From assembly GCA_025093985.1 (NCBI GenBank), contig JACAAK010000006.1:1798001-1862000 (forward strand): a stretch of DNA of 64,000 nt. Direction: 5' to 3'. The notes under the pieces were generated by a model. It searched no databases. It saw only the letters and a program-made list of their open reading frames with translations, and was not told the origin of the DNA. Of the stretch, positions 30,101 through 42,292 are shown piece after piece. The translations under genes were made by a program, and so were the position numbers. Position 1 is the first letter of the stretch, and each line of letters starts with the position of its first letter. Origin of the DNA: Calvatia gigantea. Its lineage: Eukaryota; Basidiomycota; Agaricomycetes; Agaricales; Lycoperdaceae.

Positions 30101-31826
30101 ATGCCGCCGCCAATGCGACCGAAGAGTCGCGAGTCCTCGAATATTATTATTACGATCAAATACGGGGGTTTGAAAGCTACGCAGTTTTTCTCCAAGTATA
30201 CCTCTGAAGCCTACAAGCAACTTCTCAATGACCTCACCGACCTTGGCTTTCCACACCCGAAACGAAACAATATCGTATTTATTTCACATGGAACTCTCGA
30301 ATTTTCCTGGTCAATTGCGCTGCATGAGAACGTACGTCTAGTGCGCCTTCTTCCTCTTTTCCTGTTTTTATGAAATGACCTGCAGAGCACCTTTGTAACA
30401 AACCTACGCAGACGCGTTACTCTCCCGCAGCAAGGTCAATTTAAAGATGAGCAACTCATGCTGCGAAAACAACTATCAATGTACTCCTAGACAAGTCTCC
30501 TCTGACTCCCTTTCCCGCCCGATGTCTAATTGCATTTGCCCCCCCTTTGCCTCCATAGTACCAAATTGACGATTCGAGAAGATGACAAGTATGATCCTTA
30601 CCTTGAAAATGCAATCGCATCTTCGCCGGTGCTACACTCCAAGACGTCAGGTCCGCGGCATTCCAACAACCTCCCGACCCAACACCCCAAACCCTCCAAG
30701 CCTACAGCGGAGAGATACCATCCTTATCCCTACGCTCCCAGCCACTCTGCAACTAGCCTGCGATCGAATGATCAAGGTCACCTGGTTTCGCAGTCCGGCC
30801 GCAGACAGTCGCAAGATTTGGCAGCAGCAGTGTTTCTTGATGAGATGGAAACGTCATTGCGACCACCAGTACAGCCCAAGCTAGAACCAGTGGACCCTGT
30901 GATACCTCCAGTGAGATGCACGCGTTCTGTGCAAGTCACCGCATTTCGCTGACAACTTCACAGCCCGTAGGCACGAAAACTCCAGATATGCGAGTCAAAC
31001 GCGTAACTACTAATTTTCCTCCATGCCTCGACAAGCTCACTAAAGGGTTCCGTAGGAACAACTCTCTCCCACACTTTCCTTACCAAATGTTCACCAGAAT
31101 CACACCAAAACACGGTCTTATATTGGCCTCACCCATAACTCGAAGCCCTCACAGCCAACGTCACAGTCCTCGATCTCGTTGATGAGAACTCCTCCAACCT
31201 CAAGAAGCCGGGAGCAACCATCGAGCTCAGGGACCTCTAAAATGTCTTTCTCTCCGTGGTCCCCTGACACAACTACAAATGGAGCGCAGCGATACCCACA
31301 ACTGGATCCTTCTCAGGCTCCAGTAGTTGCACCACCTTCTACACCTACTCATTCACTACCTGCACCGATAAGGGATCTCACCCAAGAAATGTTTCCCCTG
31401 AGAAATACGATCACGGCCCCTGTAGATAGACATAACACTATCGTCGATGAGTTGCAAGGGCTAAAAGCCGCTTATGTACCCTCAAAAGTCTTTCTACCTG
31501 GGATTAATGGCTTCAAGAATGAATCCGGTAAGCTACCCTGTTCATCGCTTTCTGCTTCGTGACCAATACTCTATACAGCAATGAAAACACGGTTACAAGA
31601 AGTGGAGAAGGAACTCGAATCTGAGCGCTTGAAGCGATTGGAAATGGCGAAAGAACTGGAAGCTGAACGGACTAAACGAATAGAAATGGAGGCCATCCTC
31701 AAAGATGTTGAGCGGGAATGCAAGTCGCCGTTCGTGGTGCCAGGCCTCTTAGAAGCGTTCATCAAGATCGCTCAGGCGACGACAGTCGCGATGCGGGACA
31801 GTCCCTCTGGTCCAAGCCAGGAATAG
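30101..31826 (+). CDS. Hypothetical coiled-coil protein
   Basis: Six exons (30101-30331, 30386-30480, 30559-30910, 30964-31002, 31056-31527, 31579-31826) keep phase throughout and give 478 residues. I do not recognise the family. The first about 110 residues look folded (SEAYKQLLNDLTDLGF, then FISHGTLEFSWSIAL). A long low-complexity middle follows, rich in Ser, Pro, Gln and His. The C-terminal about 80 residues form a strongly heptad-like, charged coiled coil (MKTRLQEVEKELESERL) ending GPSQE. No transmembrane or signal segment is present. The consistent splice phases argue that this is a real gene. A nuclear or scaffold role is possible but is a guess. Additional 5' exons cannot be excluded. 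Confidence 0.72.
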
Positions 31827-32963
31827 CTGTCTGACTTGGCTTGTCCCAGACAAGCCCTTGCATTATTTTACAGGCGCTGGTCATATTTAAAAAAGAGATG
31901 GCCATTTTAATCGGCGGCCATCGTTGGGTCCAACGTCACTGAACGTGGTATCGGAACGGTGCTAGAGCTCCCGGCATTCTTCACCTTCCGGAGTTAGGGG
32001 GCCAGATGCCGCGAACGACATTTGGTGGATTACCATGACTAGTGTGCTAATCGCCACTCAACCATAACGTGCCTGCGGCATGATCAACGCCATCCTATTC
32101 TGCACCGCTCTGTTCATGAACACCAAGCTACCATGATCACTAAAGCTCCCCTACGAACCCGGTTCGGGCGTGTCCATTCCAAATATCGCCATCCTAGAGT
32201 CAGCAATGCTGGCCTCTGGATGAGTAAAAACCACGCCCGGCATGTCGAGTCGTAGAGCTGGTGAGGCCCTTGCTGTAAGGGACGTTGCTCATGGGAATGC
32301 GGCCGAAGTCATGACCCTCCAGGGTTACAGACATCGCTGCCGATTGCTCATGGCGTAATGAACTCCCCACAGCGAGTCTGGCCATCATGGTGCGTGGATA
32401 TGGGCATACAACGCAGAGATAGAGTTGGTTTTTGGATATTCATCTCGCTGCAGCAACTGGCGCAGGGCTCAACCGTTTCTGCACCGACATTGTCGAGGCT
32501 AGCAGCCTTCCGACATCGGTCTATGGAACAGTAAAAAAGACATCATAGTTCTGCAAATGTGGCGGCCGTGGCACCGGAATATGACGGGGTTGCACTCCTC
32601 TTTCGATGCAGTAATAGTGTACTAAACGTAAAATAACGCGGAAAACCAAAGAATACGTCTTGGAGTACGGGGATCTCGCAGCCCCCTGAGGCAACACCAA
32701 GGGAATTCCGCACCCGTTTTGAGATACGATGAGAGGAAAAGATTCGGTGTAAAAGACCACGGCACAATACCGTATGAAAGGACATATCCAGCAAACACCA
32801 GACGTTGAGAAAGTCGAACCTGGGTGGACTTTGATTGCACTCATAATTACGTAATGTGTGCGTTATCTGGAAATCGCCGAGGTCTACCTATTAGGGTGGA
32901 CTGGGTCTCCTGTGAACGCGATCGACTCTTGTTTGTAGCACACAATCATTTCTCTTCACCACC
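31827..32963. other. Intergenic, upstream of profilin
   Basis: About 1.1 kb with no gene that I recognise. Minus-strand frames at 32521-32844 lack motifs and overlap the probable profilin promoter. The last part is pyrimidine-rich just before the profilin ATG (TCTTCACCACCATG), typical of highly expressed fungal genes. Confidence 0.4.
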
Positions 32964-33502
32964 ATGTCCTGGCAGGGTAATTGGTTCCATCCTCCCCCAT
33001 GATTTTACGCTCAGTACCATCATCCCAGTATATGTTGATACCAACCTAGTCGGCAGCGGCAAGATTGCTAAGGCTGCCATCCTCGGTCAGAAAGGAGGTG
33101 TTTGGGCTTCTTCACCGGGGTACACTGTGAGTCTCGTAATCGAATCGCGCGAGCACCGTGTCCGAAACCAAGATCAGCTCTTGCCCGACGAGCAAAAGGC
33201 GATTATTGGCGCGTACAATAATCTCGACGCAGTTCAAGCCAATGGTATCCGTGCAGCGGGCCAGAAGTTCTTCACATTGCAGGCGAACGATCGTAGCATC
33301 TATGGAAAGAAGCAAGTACGTGTTATGCGCGCTTGGCTCTGTGTTTAACTCAATCTGAACTTATTGATAGGCCGATGGCATCATCATCGTCAAGACCAAG
33401 CAAGCGATTTTGGTTGCTGAATACAAAGCTCCCATACAAGCTCCCGAAGCAACACCAGTTGTCGAGGGAGTTGCTGACTATCTGATTAGTGCCGGTTACT
33501 AG
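32964..33502 (+). CDS. PFY1: Profilin
   Basis: Four exons (32964-32976, 33029-33126, 33178-33315, 33371-33502) give 126 residues, the normal length. The N-terminus MSWQVYVDTNLVGSG and the C-terminal part (GKKQADGIIIVKTKQAI, then VADYLISAGY) are profilin hallmarks. Profilin binds actin monomers, poly-proline and phosphoinositides and drives filament growth at hyphal tips. Intron 2 (33127-33177) is 51 bp, a multiple of three and open, so its retention would be invisible to frame checks. Removing it gives the expected protein. No frame break is present. Confidence 0.98.
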
Positions 33503-33726
33503 ACCTTTTGATCACGAAGGCAGCGCGTATATATCTAATTGCATTCTTCCCCAAATTCAGAATTCCAGCATGGACTGTTCAGCTGGACAGCTTTTCTTTG
33601 TTGTATAATTTGGTTATTTCAATGAGCCGTTTCGGCGGGTTGTGAAGCCCAGCACAGTGAACACTTCTTTTTCAGGGGCGATCGTCAAATCTCATTGCTT
33701 GATATGCGAAGACGTCATAATTAAAA

Positions 33727-36532
33727 TCACAGGATCCTGACAAAGCTGTTATTGCAAAACAAGCAGCGTGGAACGGCCTCCAGTAGTTCTTCCACAACCC
33801 ATCCTTGAGCTGACAGGGGAAGCCAGTTTGCTTGATCAGACGAGGTCCGCATGGAAAGTGGCAGGAACGCCTTCCTACCACAACCTATGCAAGTGCGTAC
33901 GTATGGCGTTGCTAAAATGAATGTGGTAATCGAACACCGAGCTGGCGTCGACGATGGAAGGATCAGCGGCAATTAGGTGCTCTGAATAAATGCGTAACAT
34001 ACTCCAGGTATGCCCGTTTGCGCATACTCCAGTAGTGATGTCCTTGAATGGCACGACGAGACTACATGCGGGACAGTGCTCTTCCGCCTCGTCACCGAGG
34101 TCGCCTGATTCGGACCCTTCAGCTGTTCTTGCTCGAACCATTTGCAACAGGGTTTGTGCCTCAGCCAAAAGGTCTGCTGGAGAGCCAGGCAAGTGCGATT
34201 GCACCCTGGTCCTTACTATGAAGGGAATATCGTTGGCTGGGCCAAATTAAACTTTGAGACATCCGTAGAATTCCTCAAACAACTCTTACGTTGGAGCAAG
34301 TCCACAACGGCGCCGAGATGTCTTATGATCGTACGCAACGATCGATGTGAGATTGCATTGAGAAGTGGTTGTGCGACGTAACCGCATGCATGCCGTTGAG
34401 TCTCGGTGGATGAGATTTTCTAGTTGTGAGGTAAAAAATTGTAATATTGGTTCTAACTGCATCTGCTCACCCAGGTAAGATCAGCAAGCAACAACCGCAT
34501 CCGCAACGACAAAAGAGCATCATATCCAAAGAGGTGCTGGGACAAGCTTTCTCTAAATCTCCGCCTGACCTCTTGAGAGAGTGATGCCGTACAAGGCGGG
34601 ATGGTGATAGTTAAAGAATGGTCCTCGCCCGAGAATGGGAGAACTTGTAGAACACGAGGGTGGAGCTCATTAAGCCTCGATCGGTCATGCAGCCGGAATA
34701 AATAGGGACGAAGGAGATCAAGCGGTCCCCGATCCCAAGCTAGCACCGAAGATGAGAACCACCAGTAACCCCGATAGCAGAGCACTCACAGGCTTTTACA
34801 GAGTTTAGAAGGGCTGTCAAGTTCCTTAAAAGAAGGTCGTCGGAATTCGCTTCATGCTCCCATAGCTGAGCAACTACTAGTGTGCTATTATGCTTGGCAT
34901 CGTGTTTATAACTGAAGTCGGATGGGCGCATTATCCTATACAGACACGTCGCTGAGGACTGCGGTCGAGAAACAGGGCATAAGGGATGTGCTCACTCTTG
35001 TGACCAAACGATTGTAGGTCCATCATCAAACGGGCTTGCGCCAGTAATACGATTCATATCCATCGTATCCATGTTATTGTCCTGTACTTGAGCAGAAACC
35101 GACCTGGCAACACTGGAAAGTTGTGGAGAAGTAATCCCAGTCTTTGACCACGACGGATTTGAACCAAGGTCGTGAACGATATGGAAAGATCCATCAGCTA
35201 GCGTGACGATCAGAATGTCTTTGTCCTGAACGTAAATAAGTCCAGTAACGGGGTGAAGAGACGACGACGATTTGTGTAATCGGGAGGACACAAGATTTAG
35301 AACTTTGAGGCCGGGTGAATCGGAACCCCCGGTTGGAGACGAAAACAACAACTTTCCAGGCTTGCAGAAAACCAATATGGGCTGGAAGAGCTATTCGGTT
35401 AAGTGCAATGGAAAGAGTACGAATAATGGACGCTTACAGTGTCCCTAGGAAGTGAGATCCAGCGCAATGACGTTATGCTCGCTTTATCCGGTTGGTATAT
35501 AAGGCCCAGATTATGAATCTCAATTTTAATCACATATTCCGGGCAGAATAACGAGGAATCTGACTTCTCGGTCAGGGTTTGAGTAATTTCTAACAACCCA
35601 ACGGCCCCCGTTGATGTCCCATAGGCGAGGAAACCAGAAGCTAGGGAACTTCATCATCAGCATTCCAGGCACCCAGTGCAAAGGGCATGATGCACACCTT
35701 TTCTCGTTTCAACGGCAGCCTTCGTTGTAAACGCAATATTGGTAATCCAATAATCGCCCACGACTATATCATGGGCGAGATCAAGCGACCCGTTTGCGAA
35801 TCTAACAGCGAATCAGCATGACTTCACGCATACAGGAATAGACTACGACCACCTTAGGAACAAAATGCTACCAGCACGATTTCCTGCTAAAAGCAAGGAC
35901 CCATTGCATCGTGGGACGGGTGCAATTCCAAAATCAGCTTGGGGTGTCCAGCATATACCTGGAGTTTACCAATGTTGAACTTCTATCAGATAAAACTTGA
36001 CTCCAGGAAGACTCACTGATGACTTGAGCTCGCAAAGTCTGTGCTGTCTGGCTATGATCAGGGAGCGTCTCCCGAAAACGTTCGAGGAGGTACGGTGTAG
36101 CCTCAAAAACATTGTTCCACTCTCCTTTGAGAGGATTCCGCGCTGCTGCCCATAATCTAAGGTCTAGATTTGAGCTTAAAGTGGCAATGATACACCTAGC
36201 ACCAGCTCATGAGCTTCAAGTTTTTTGTTAGGCTTTACCACCCACCCTGAGGTATTTGATAAGTTTGACGAGGAGATAGCAACGACCCAGAGACTAGAAT
36301 CTATAGATCCTAGCGAGACCGCTCCCCAATCTGCGCTTCAAGAGGATGAATATAGCAAATTTGTCACGCAAGTTGTCAGGCACACGCCTTGTGAAGATTC
36401 CGGCCACTTATAAGGCTCGCCCGAATCAAACTGCACAATTGTCCGAAACCAACCAACCACTTCAGGCTCAGACACGTCGGTTTTTGTCGATGAGGCCTGT
36501 ATCGCAGACGCTGTTGTCGTAAGAGATTCCAT
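33727..36532 (-). CDS. TFIIIC subunit with C-terminal zinc finger (TFIIIC90/delta-like)
   Basis: A minus-strand, multi-exon gene. The N-terminal exon (VVGWFRTIVQFDSGE) joins DWGAVSLGSIDSSLW, then LSSNLDLRLWAAARNPLKG and WTPQADFGIAPVP. These are WD-like repeats of the TFIIIC delta N-terminal domain. Later exons include LAYGTSTGAVGLLEI, WDRGPLDLLRPYLFRLHD and RTIIRHLGAVVDLL. The C-terminal zinc-finger module has EEHCPACSLVVPF, CANGHTW, RCSITTF and CIGCGRKAF, matching the zf-TFIIIC family. TFIIIC binds A and B boxes of tRNA genes and recruits TFIIIB and Pol III. At least one extra base (near GCATGCATGCGG, about 34390) and one or two unresolved junctions remain (around 35630 and 34215). Intron 1 appears to start with GC. 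The start MESLTTT at 36532 is the first Met in the conserved frame. Confidence 0.86.
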
Positions 36533-37193
36533 AATTAGGGGTCTATTTCATAAAACGATTGTTGGCTTTTGTTCGGTCTGGCGGCAGGGCAGCACGTCAT
36601 ACCAAGATATATACAGCGTTTTTGGTGGCGAAGCATAGTTGCCCTTCAGCAGACCATTGGAGACATGTGGGAGATGGGCGCGAGGTGGCAGTTGGAAAGT
36701 TGAGGGTTGCGTAGATAGGAAAGGAATTCATAGCAAGACTTCACTTAACCTTCAGGATGATAACGTAGTCGACATGGGTTCTCCAGAATAAAGTGGTTGA
36801 CATCCGAGGTTGCTGACTTTGCCCCACGTGACTCAGCGACACTGAGCTCATATTCCACCACAGGCTGAGAAAGCAGATAGGGCTTTTGACCGCCCGTGTG
36901 GCGCCATCACCGCATCAAGCTAAGAGTATATATGGAATGGTTCGGGGTCTGTAAAATTGCTGGAACATGGCCAACACCTGTCACATTCTCGGAGAGCATT
37001 CTATTCGTTCAAACTTTAAGCCGGTCCATTGAAGTCCATCGGCATGCAAACGACACCAAATAGGGCAATAACGAGTAATTCATGCGGTCAAACTATATAT
37101 CAGGACAGAATTCTTAAAGATACAAGGGTGTAAATTCTCAATATCTTTCAAATGTCCGTCACAGACTCACAGCCCCCCGCAGGGGCACCGTTG
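36533..37193. promoter_or_regulatory. TFIIIC promoter and P450 3' region
   Basis: About 660 bp between the TFIIIC start and the P450 stop, both on the minus strand. It contains a CACGTGACTCA composite at 36825-36835, described separately. No gene is visible. Confidence 0.4.
36825..36835. promoter_or_regulatory. Overlapping E-box and Gcn4/AP-1-type site
   Basis: CACGTG (36825-36830) overlaps TGACTCA (36829-36835), about 295 bp upstream of the TFIIIC start. CACGTG is bound by bHLH factors and TGACTCA by Gcn4/cpc1-type bZIP factors. Coupling of Pol III factor expression to amino-acid supply would be sensible, but function is inferred only from the motif. Confidence 0.4.
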
Positions 37194-39280
37194 TTAGTCG
37201 AGAAAGTCTGAGTTCCGAACCAGCTCCGCTGCCTTTTCCGACCGAGGTTGAATAAGAGCCTCGAAAGCAGTTGGATATCTGGCATATAATTGTAAGCCCG
37301 GTGCGATATCTCCAGATGTTCGGCACTTACGACAGGAAGTCTTCAACGTATGTTGGCTGGAGAGCCACATGTTTGCCGTCCTTGTCCAGGGGAGGGCTAA
37401 TGTTAAAAGCAGATAGGACTGATGCGATGGTAATAAAGAGGGATCCATCACTGAAGTGTCGTCCGGGACAAATTCGACGACCATAGCCAAAGGCAGCGGT
37501 GGTGAGGTCTTGTAATTCCGAGTTGCGCTTGTGGTCTTCAGTTAAGTATCGCTCAGGTATAAAGCTGTCGGGCTCCGGAAAATTCTCTGGATCATTGAGA
37601 AGCGACCTAGGATCAAGAATCAGCACTCCCCGAGAACGGTGTTTAGCTCGCCAGGAATACCAAGTATTTCCAATGACGGTAGTTCCTTTAGGTATGTAGT
37701 ACCCATCGTACTCATCGTCTTCGGTAGTAGCGTGAGGAACACCTGACCATCGAATTCAGTAACGGGGTGTTTCTATACGAGCAACGACAAACCGAAGGGT
37801 CCAACAGGACGCCACCGAAGCGTTTCTTTCACCATGGCATTGATGTATGGAAGGAAGGGGCGATCTTTAAACTCTGGGAGACGGCCACCTAATACCTCAT
37901 CCAATTCTGCTTGAGCTTTTCTCTGCACATCGGGATAGAGGCACATTGCCAGGAAGAAAGAATACACGGTGGTAACGGTCTGATACTCAGTTACATTAGT
38001 CAATAGATTCCAATAGTCAAGGAAGGTGTGCTAGCAATATGACTCACAGATTCACTTCCCGCTAATGAGGAATAAGAAACAAAACAAAACAGGGTATGAG
38101 TGATGAAAGTATACTGGCTGGTGTGGCCCACCTATATAAGCAACCGCTGAAATATTTTTTGCAACCGCTTTCTTCCACCATTTTTGAATGTGAGTCTGAT
38201 TCAGCTTCTCCCTGTAAATCACCGATTAAGGCCGATGCAACGCTCGGCCTCGCCGTGCCTGCTTTCTATTTTTTTCGCTATTCACTCTGTACGTGGCTGC
38301 GACCGAATCGAGTGTTGAAAATACGCACCACCTGTTCCTTCACATAGTCAAACGGCGTGTTAAGCAACGCACGACTCAGACCGGCGTAGTGCTTGGCCTC
38401 CTTCTTCCACCCAGCACCAGGGAACCAGCTTGGTAGATACTTGAATGGAAATCTGTCCATGACTTTATTTCCCAAAAGCGCCCCTTCAGACAACCCCTTC
38501 AAGTTTTCCTCGGCCAGGGCTATATATGGATCTTCTTCTTCTTGGACAGTGATACCGTATGAGACATCCATGATTGTTTCGCCGAATTGGCTATCGAATC
38601 GGTTAGTTGATCCTTCGAGGCGGAGTAAGAGGTGGGATTTACTGGCGTGCATCTCGCCAATAGTTTTCGGGTCTTTGTAACAAACGGCGTAGGAACCTTC
38701 GAGTTCCCCTCACTTGGACGTCTCCATAAGCATGTACCTTGTTTGTATGGAAATGCTGGTGAAAGGCCCGGCGTTGACGCCGCCACCAATCCCCGTAAGG
38801 GATCATCGCTAAATTATAGTCCCAACCCATTCTAACAATAGGGTATGTATTTAGTTGGTCCTTATCAATGGTTCAAGAGAATACTCAACAACTTCGGTAT
38901 ATGGAAATCTGGACGATCCGAGTAGTTAGTCGACCGTTTGTCAAACAGGTCAGTTGTTCTCTTGAAAGAACCAAGTACAAGGAATGGTTTTCCTAGGATT
39001 TCGAAATAGACCATATCACCTGTAGGACGTTAGAGTTCACTTCATCGGGGAAATTCCGGTATGCAGGGGTTGACGCACCATACTTCTTGAACCAATCGTC
39101 ATAAGTCATCCAGGCTTTCTTTGCGGGTATACCGAACAAGTTGCCGATAATAGGATAACCTTTGGGACCCGGTGGATAAGATAGCTGGCGGGGGTTTGCT
39201 TTCCGTTTGTGGTAAAGGCGATAAAGGTATAAGACGACAGTCACACCGACGAGAAGAGACGAGTAAGAGTAAGAATCCAT
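37194..39280 (-). CDS. Cytochrome P450 monooxygenase
   Basis: A minus-strand gene starting MDSYSYSSLLVGVTVVLYLY at 39280, an N-terminal ER membrane anchor. The proline hinge PPGPKGYPIIGN follows. WRRQRRAFHQHFH is the C-helix. The I-helix oxygen-binding motif is AGSEST, split by an intron. The K-helix is ETLRW, the PERF region is FIPERYL, and the heme-binding loop is FGYGRRICPGRHF with the Cys ligand. This is a class II microsomal P450 that needs an ER reductase. The substrate is unknown; similar agaricomycete P450s oxidise xenobiotics or secondary metabolites. One slip at 38169-38171 (AAA on the coding strand) is fixed by removing one base, giving EEAVAKNISAVAYI. The junction before MGWDYNLAMIPYG (near 38830) is not fully resolved. 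An upstream in-frame Met at 39376 is less likely because the anchor starts at 39280. Confidence 0.94.
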
Positions 39281-40877
39281 AGCTTGATGTCGAAGAGACA
39301 ACTTGTTGGGTTGTATATTCAGGCTCTGGGCCTTCTTAAAAAGCCCTTGTGGCTCTGTTGAACCACCAGCTCCCAAGATTATTAACGGCCCGAAATTCTG
39401 TGTTCTGTCCGAGTCATGGACTGATGTGAGTCAATGCGACGTACGGTGCTTCCAGCTACTTACTAAGTCACATAAAACGATGCCGCGTGTTATTTCCGTT
39501 TCAGACGCATCATCGTTAATCTCTATCCTCAGACAATTCTTCCTCATCCATGAAAGTGAATCGTCAGGGAGTGCCCTAAGTGCTTGTTAATAGCGGTGAA
39601 TACGTCGATGTTGGTCGAGTCTTCGTCTTGGTGATCCATCGTAATCTTCCGATCCGCACTCTCACACAATATTCGGGAAATTATTCAGTGCCGCTTTCGC
39701 CCCTTACCTTTCTGTCCTCCAAAGTGTTCGGCCCCGTCACTGGCATTAGGTACACGACAACTCCCAAGGTCTTCAGTCATTCACTCGACTGTACTTGTTA
39801 CCATGCGTGGATCGGGCGATCCTCTGTTTTTGGACTCGGGGCCGCTTCGAGCGTGGAGGTCGGAAGATGCACATTACGCGGGACCGATACGGAGTCAATT
39901 TACACCAAATGAACCGGAACGGACTCTGAACTCCAATCGACATACGGCATGTACAATGCAACGATGACGTAAGACATCTGTGCTTGAGAACGCTACCAAC
40001 CCAGTACTTTTGAAGCCCCGGTCAATTCTGCCCCCCCCCCCGAGCGCGGCCGAATTTTCGTTGCAGAGGAGAAAAGACCGAAAACCAGGGAAAGAAAGTT
40101 CCAATAGAGAAAATGAAGGGTCCGCAAGCACGGTCCCGTTCAACGACCGTGAAGTCAAAGAGACCAAAAGGCTGACGGCAACACGGCCTGAAGTCACGGG
40201 ATCAAAAGATATAGAGGGACAGAGGGAGAATACATTGAACATCAAGGGAGAACTACTTTTCTTCTACGAGTAGAGGACCACCTGCCATGCGTAACCGTGT
40301 CCCGGCCCCTACAATACCTTGATCTTTTCCACTAACAGCTAGGAGTCCAGGTGTCGAGTACTCGTAAGAGATTTCTCTTTGTCTTTATCCACCATGGGAG
40401 TGACTACACTGAGGATCAACAAACTGGGGCACACGTACAATAATAGGGCGTGATCGCCCCTTCTTTCAACTTCTTGGTGAACGTTTGACACCCATGACCG
40501 AAGGACCTCAGAGCCACGGTTTTCTGCTTACTCCCCGACCCTCAGGCCTCAGGTAGGGCAATACAGACTTGGGGGAGGCTCGTTGATGAGACAATGTACC
40601 CGCTCCAACGGCACAGTGATCAACCCCACATGCCCCCATACCCGGCCATCAGTCCATCTGATTCCACTCTTTCATGAGTCGAAGCGTTGAGACATTGACG
40701 GAAATAAATCCGTGGCTAATTCTGGGCAAATCATCCCGCACGGACGATGGCCCGCTACATAGGCGAGTTGGATCCCACGGTCCTACAAAGGTCTCTTGTC
40801 GACCATTCCCACAAGCCTCGCTCAACCACTCGCATCTCCGGGAGTCCGGGTGATATTCACCTTAAACACGTACTGCC
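39281..40877. other. Divergent intergenic region, P450 and aldo/keto reductase
   Basis: About 1.6 kb between divergent P450 and aldo/keto reductase genes. It contains a run of 11 C at 40031-40041. Frames at 39580-39912 and 39980-40273 (plus) lack known motifs, and the second spans the C run. No repeat or RNA gene was recognised. Confidence 0.4.
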
Positions 40878-42292
40878 ATGCCCTGGGATTCAGTAAAGTT
40901 GAATGACGGTACGAGTGTGTCTCTAAACAACGACTCCAAACTTGTCTGACAAGGTCTCCATCCTCACAGGGAACGCAATACCTAGTATTGCGTAAGTTAT
41001 CGTTTTAACTCAAAAACCACGTCTAACATTGTATCAGTTTTGGTACCTGGACTTTAGGGAATGGGCAAGGACCAATTGATCAAGTCGAGCAGGCAATCTC
41101 CGTTGGATTCTCCCATGTCGGTCTGTGTTACATATTCTTATTACAGTGTCCACTCGCTTATCATCTTCCCGTCCAGATACTGCACAGTCCTACAGGAACG
41201 AAGAGGAGGCTGGCAAAGCTATTCGCGAGAGTGGACTTGCTCGAAAAGAAATTTTTATTACGACCAAGTACTCTGGGTTGAACGGCTTAGACATCCAAAC
41301 ATCTATCAAGAACAGTTTGAAGAATGTAGGTTGCATAAAATGATTACCGTGTCTCTCTGAATAAATACCCTAGCTGGGTGTGTCATATGTCGATTTGTAT
41401 CTCATCCACCACCCCCGTATCGCAGCGCCGGACATCCCTACTGCATGGCGAGAGCTTGAAGATATCAAAGAGAAGGGGCTTGCAAGGCATAGTTTTAAAA
41501 CCAGCTCTTTGAGTTGTTGCTAGAACTAATAAACCTCATAGGAGCATTGGGGTTAGTAACTTCGGGGTGCCCGAGCTGAAGATCCTCCTTGCTTCAGCAA
41601 AAATTAAGCCAGTAGCCAACCAAGTATGTCTCATTGTTACACCAGCCAACCTTGATGTCGACCAGCAGTCTATTAGATTCTGCTTCACCCATATGTCTAT
41701 GCTCAACAAGCACCGATTCTGGCGTTCGCCGCATCTGAAGGAATAGCAATCGAAGCCTACAGCTCTCTCATGTAAGTTAATGAATTTATGCGGTTTGGAC
41801 AAGTCCCAGCTCACCGCCTGGTTGTAAGCCCTCTCACCCATCGTCCTGGCGGTCCGGTTGACATTCCGGTCAGCGAAATCGCAGAGCAGAGGAAAATTGC
41901 GCCGGAGCAGGTTCTACTGGCCTGGGTCAAAGCCAAGGGCGCCATCGTCGTAACGTATGTGAGAATCGCTCACATTTTCAAGCTCGCGCTTACCATAGAC
42001 TTGAATCTCAGGACAAGTTCAAAGAGGGACAGATTAGAACGTTATCTCGATGCTGGAGATATTAGTGCGCGTTTACCTAAATTCAGACCTGGCTTCCGAT
42101 CTCACATTGCCCCATCCTTACCCAGAACTAATGGAAGCTGAAATTCTCGCCATTGATAATGCCGGTGCCGAAGGCGCCAGACAGGCGACCGCACAGACTG
42201 CCCTTTGGTTGAAGATTGGGGCCTTGGCACTCGTGTCATTCATCATAGGAGCAACCACGTTTTTGAACCGCTTCTCTTTGGCATATGAGTAG
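40878..42292 (+). CDS. Aldo/keto reductase with C-terminal transmembrane anchor
   Basis: Start [13 protein letters not shown], then FGTWTLGNG. All four catalytic residues are visible: Asp and Tyr in [12 protein letters not shown], Lys in FITTKYSG, His in YLIHHPR. Cofactor-binding elements include [14 protein letters not shown] and VVTTSSKRDR. The enzyme would reduce carbonyls with NADPH. About nine exons keep phase with no frame break. One intron (41487-41541) is GC-AG. Unusually, after the normal end ([15 protein letters not shown]) a hydrophobic helix ([20 protein letters not shown]) and a short tail LNRFSLAYE follow. That looks like a tail anchor and would place the catalytic barrel on the cytosolic face of the ER or outer mitochondrial membrane. 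It could instead be an alternative last exon product. Confidence 0.94.

Noticed and set aside
33127..33177. Profilin read with intron 2 retained
   Set aside because: It would insert 17 residues not found in profilins; GTGAGT and ATCAG are good splice sites.
37194..42292. P450 plus AKR plus glycosidase and exporters as a biosynthetic gene cluster
   Set aside because: No backbone enzyme (PKS, NRPS, terpene synthase) is present, and the genes are interspersed with profilin, TFIIIC and other housekeeping genes.
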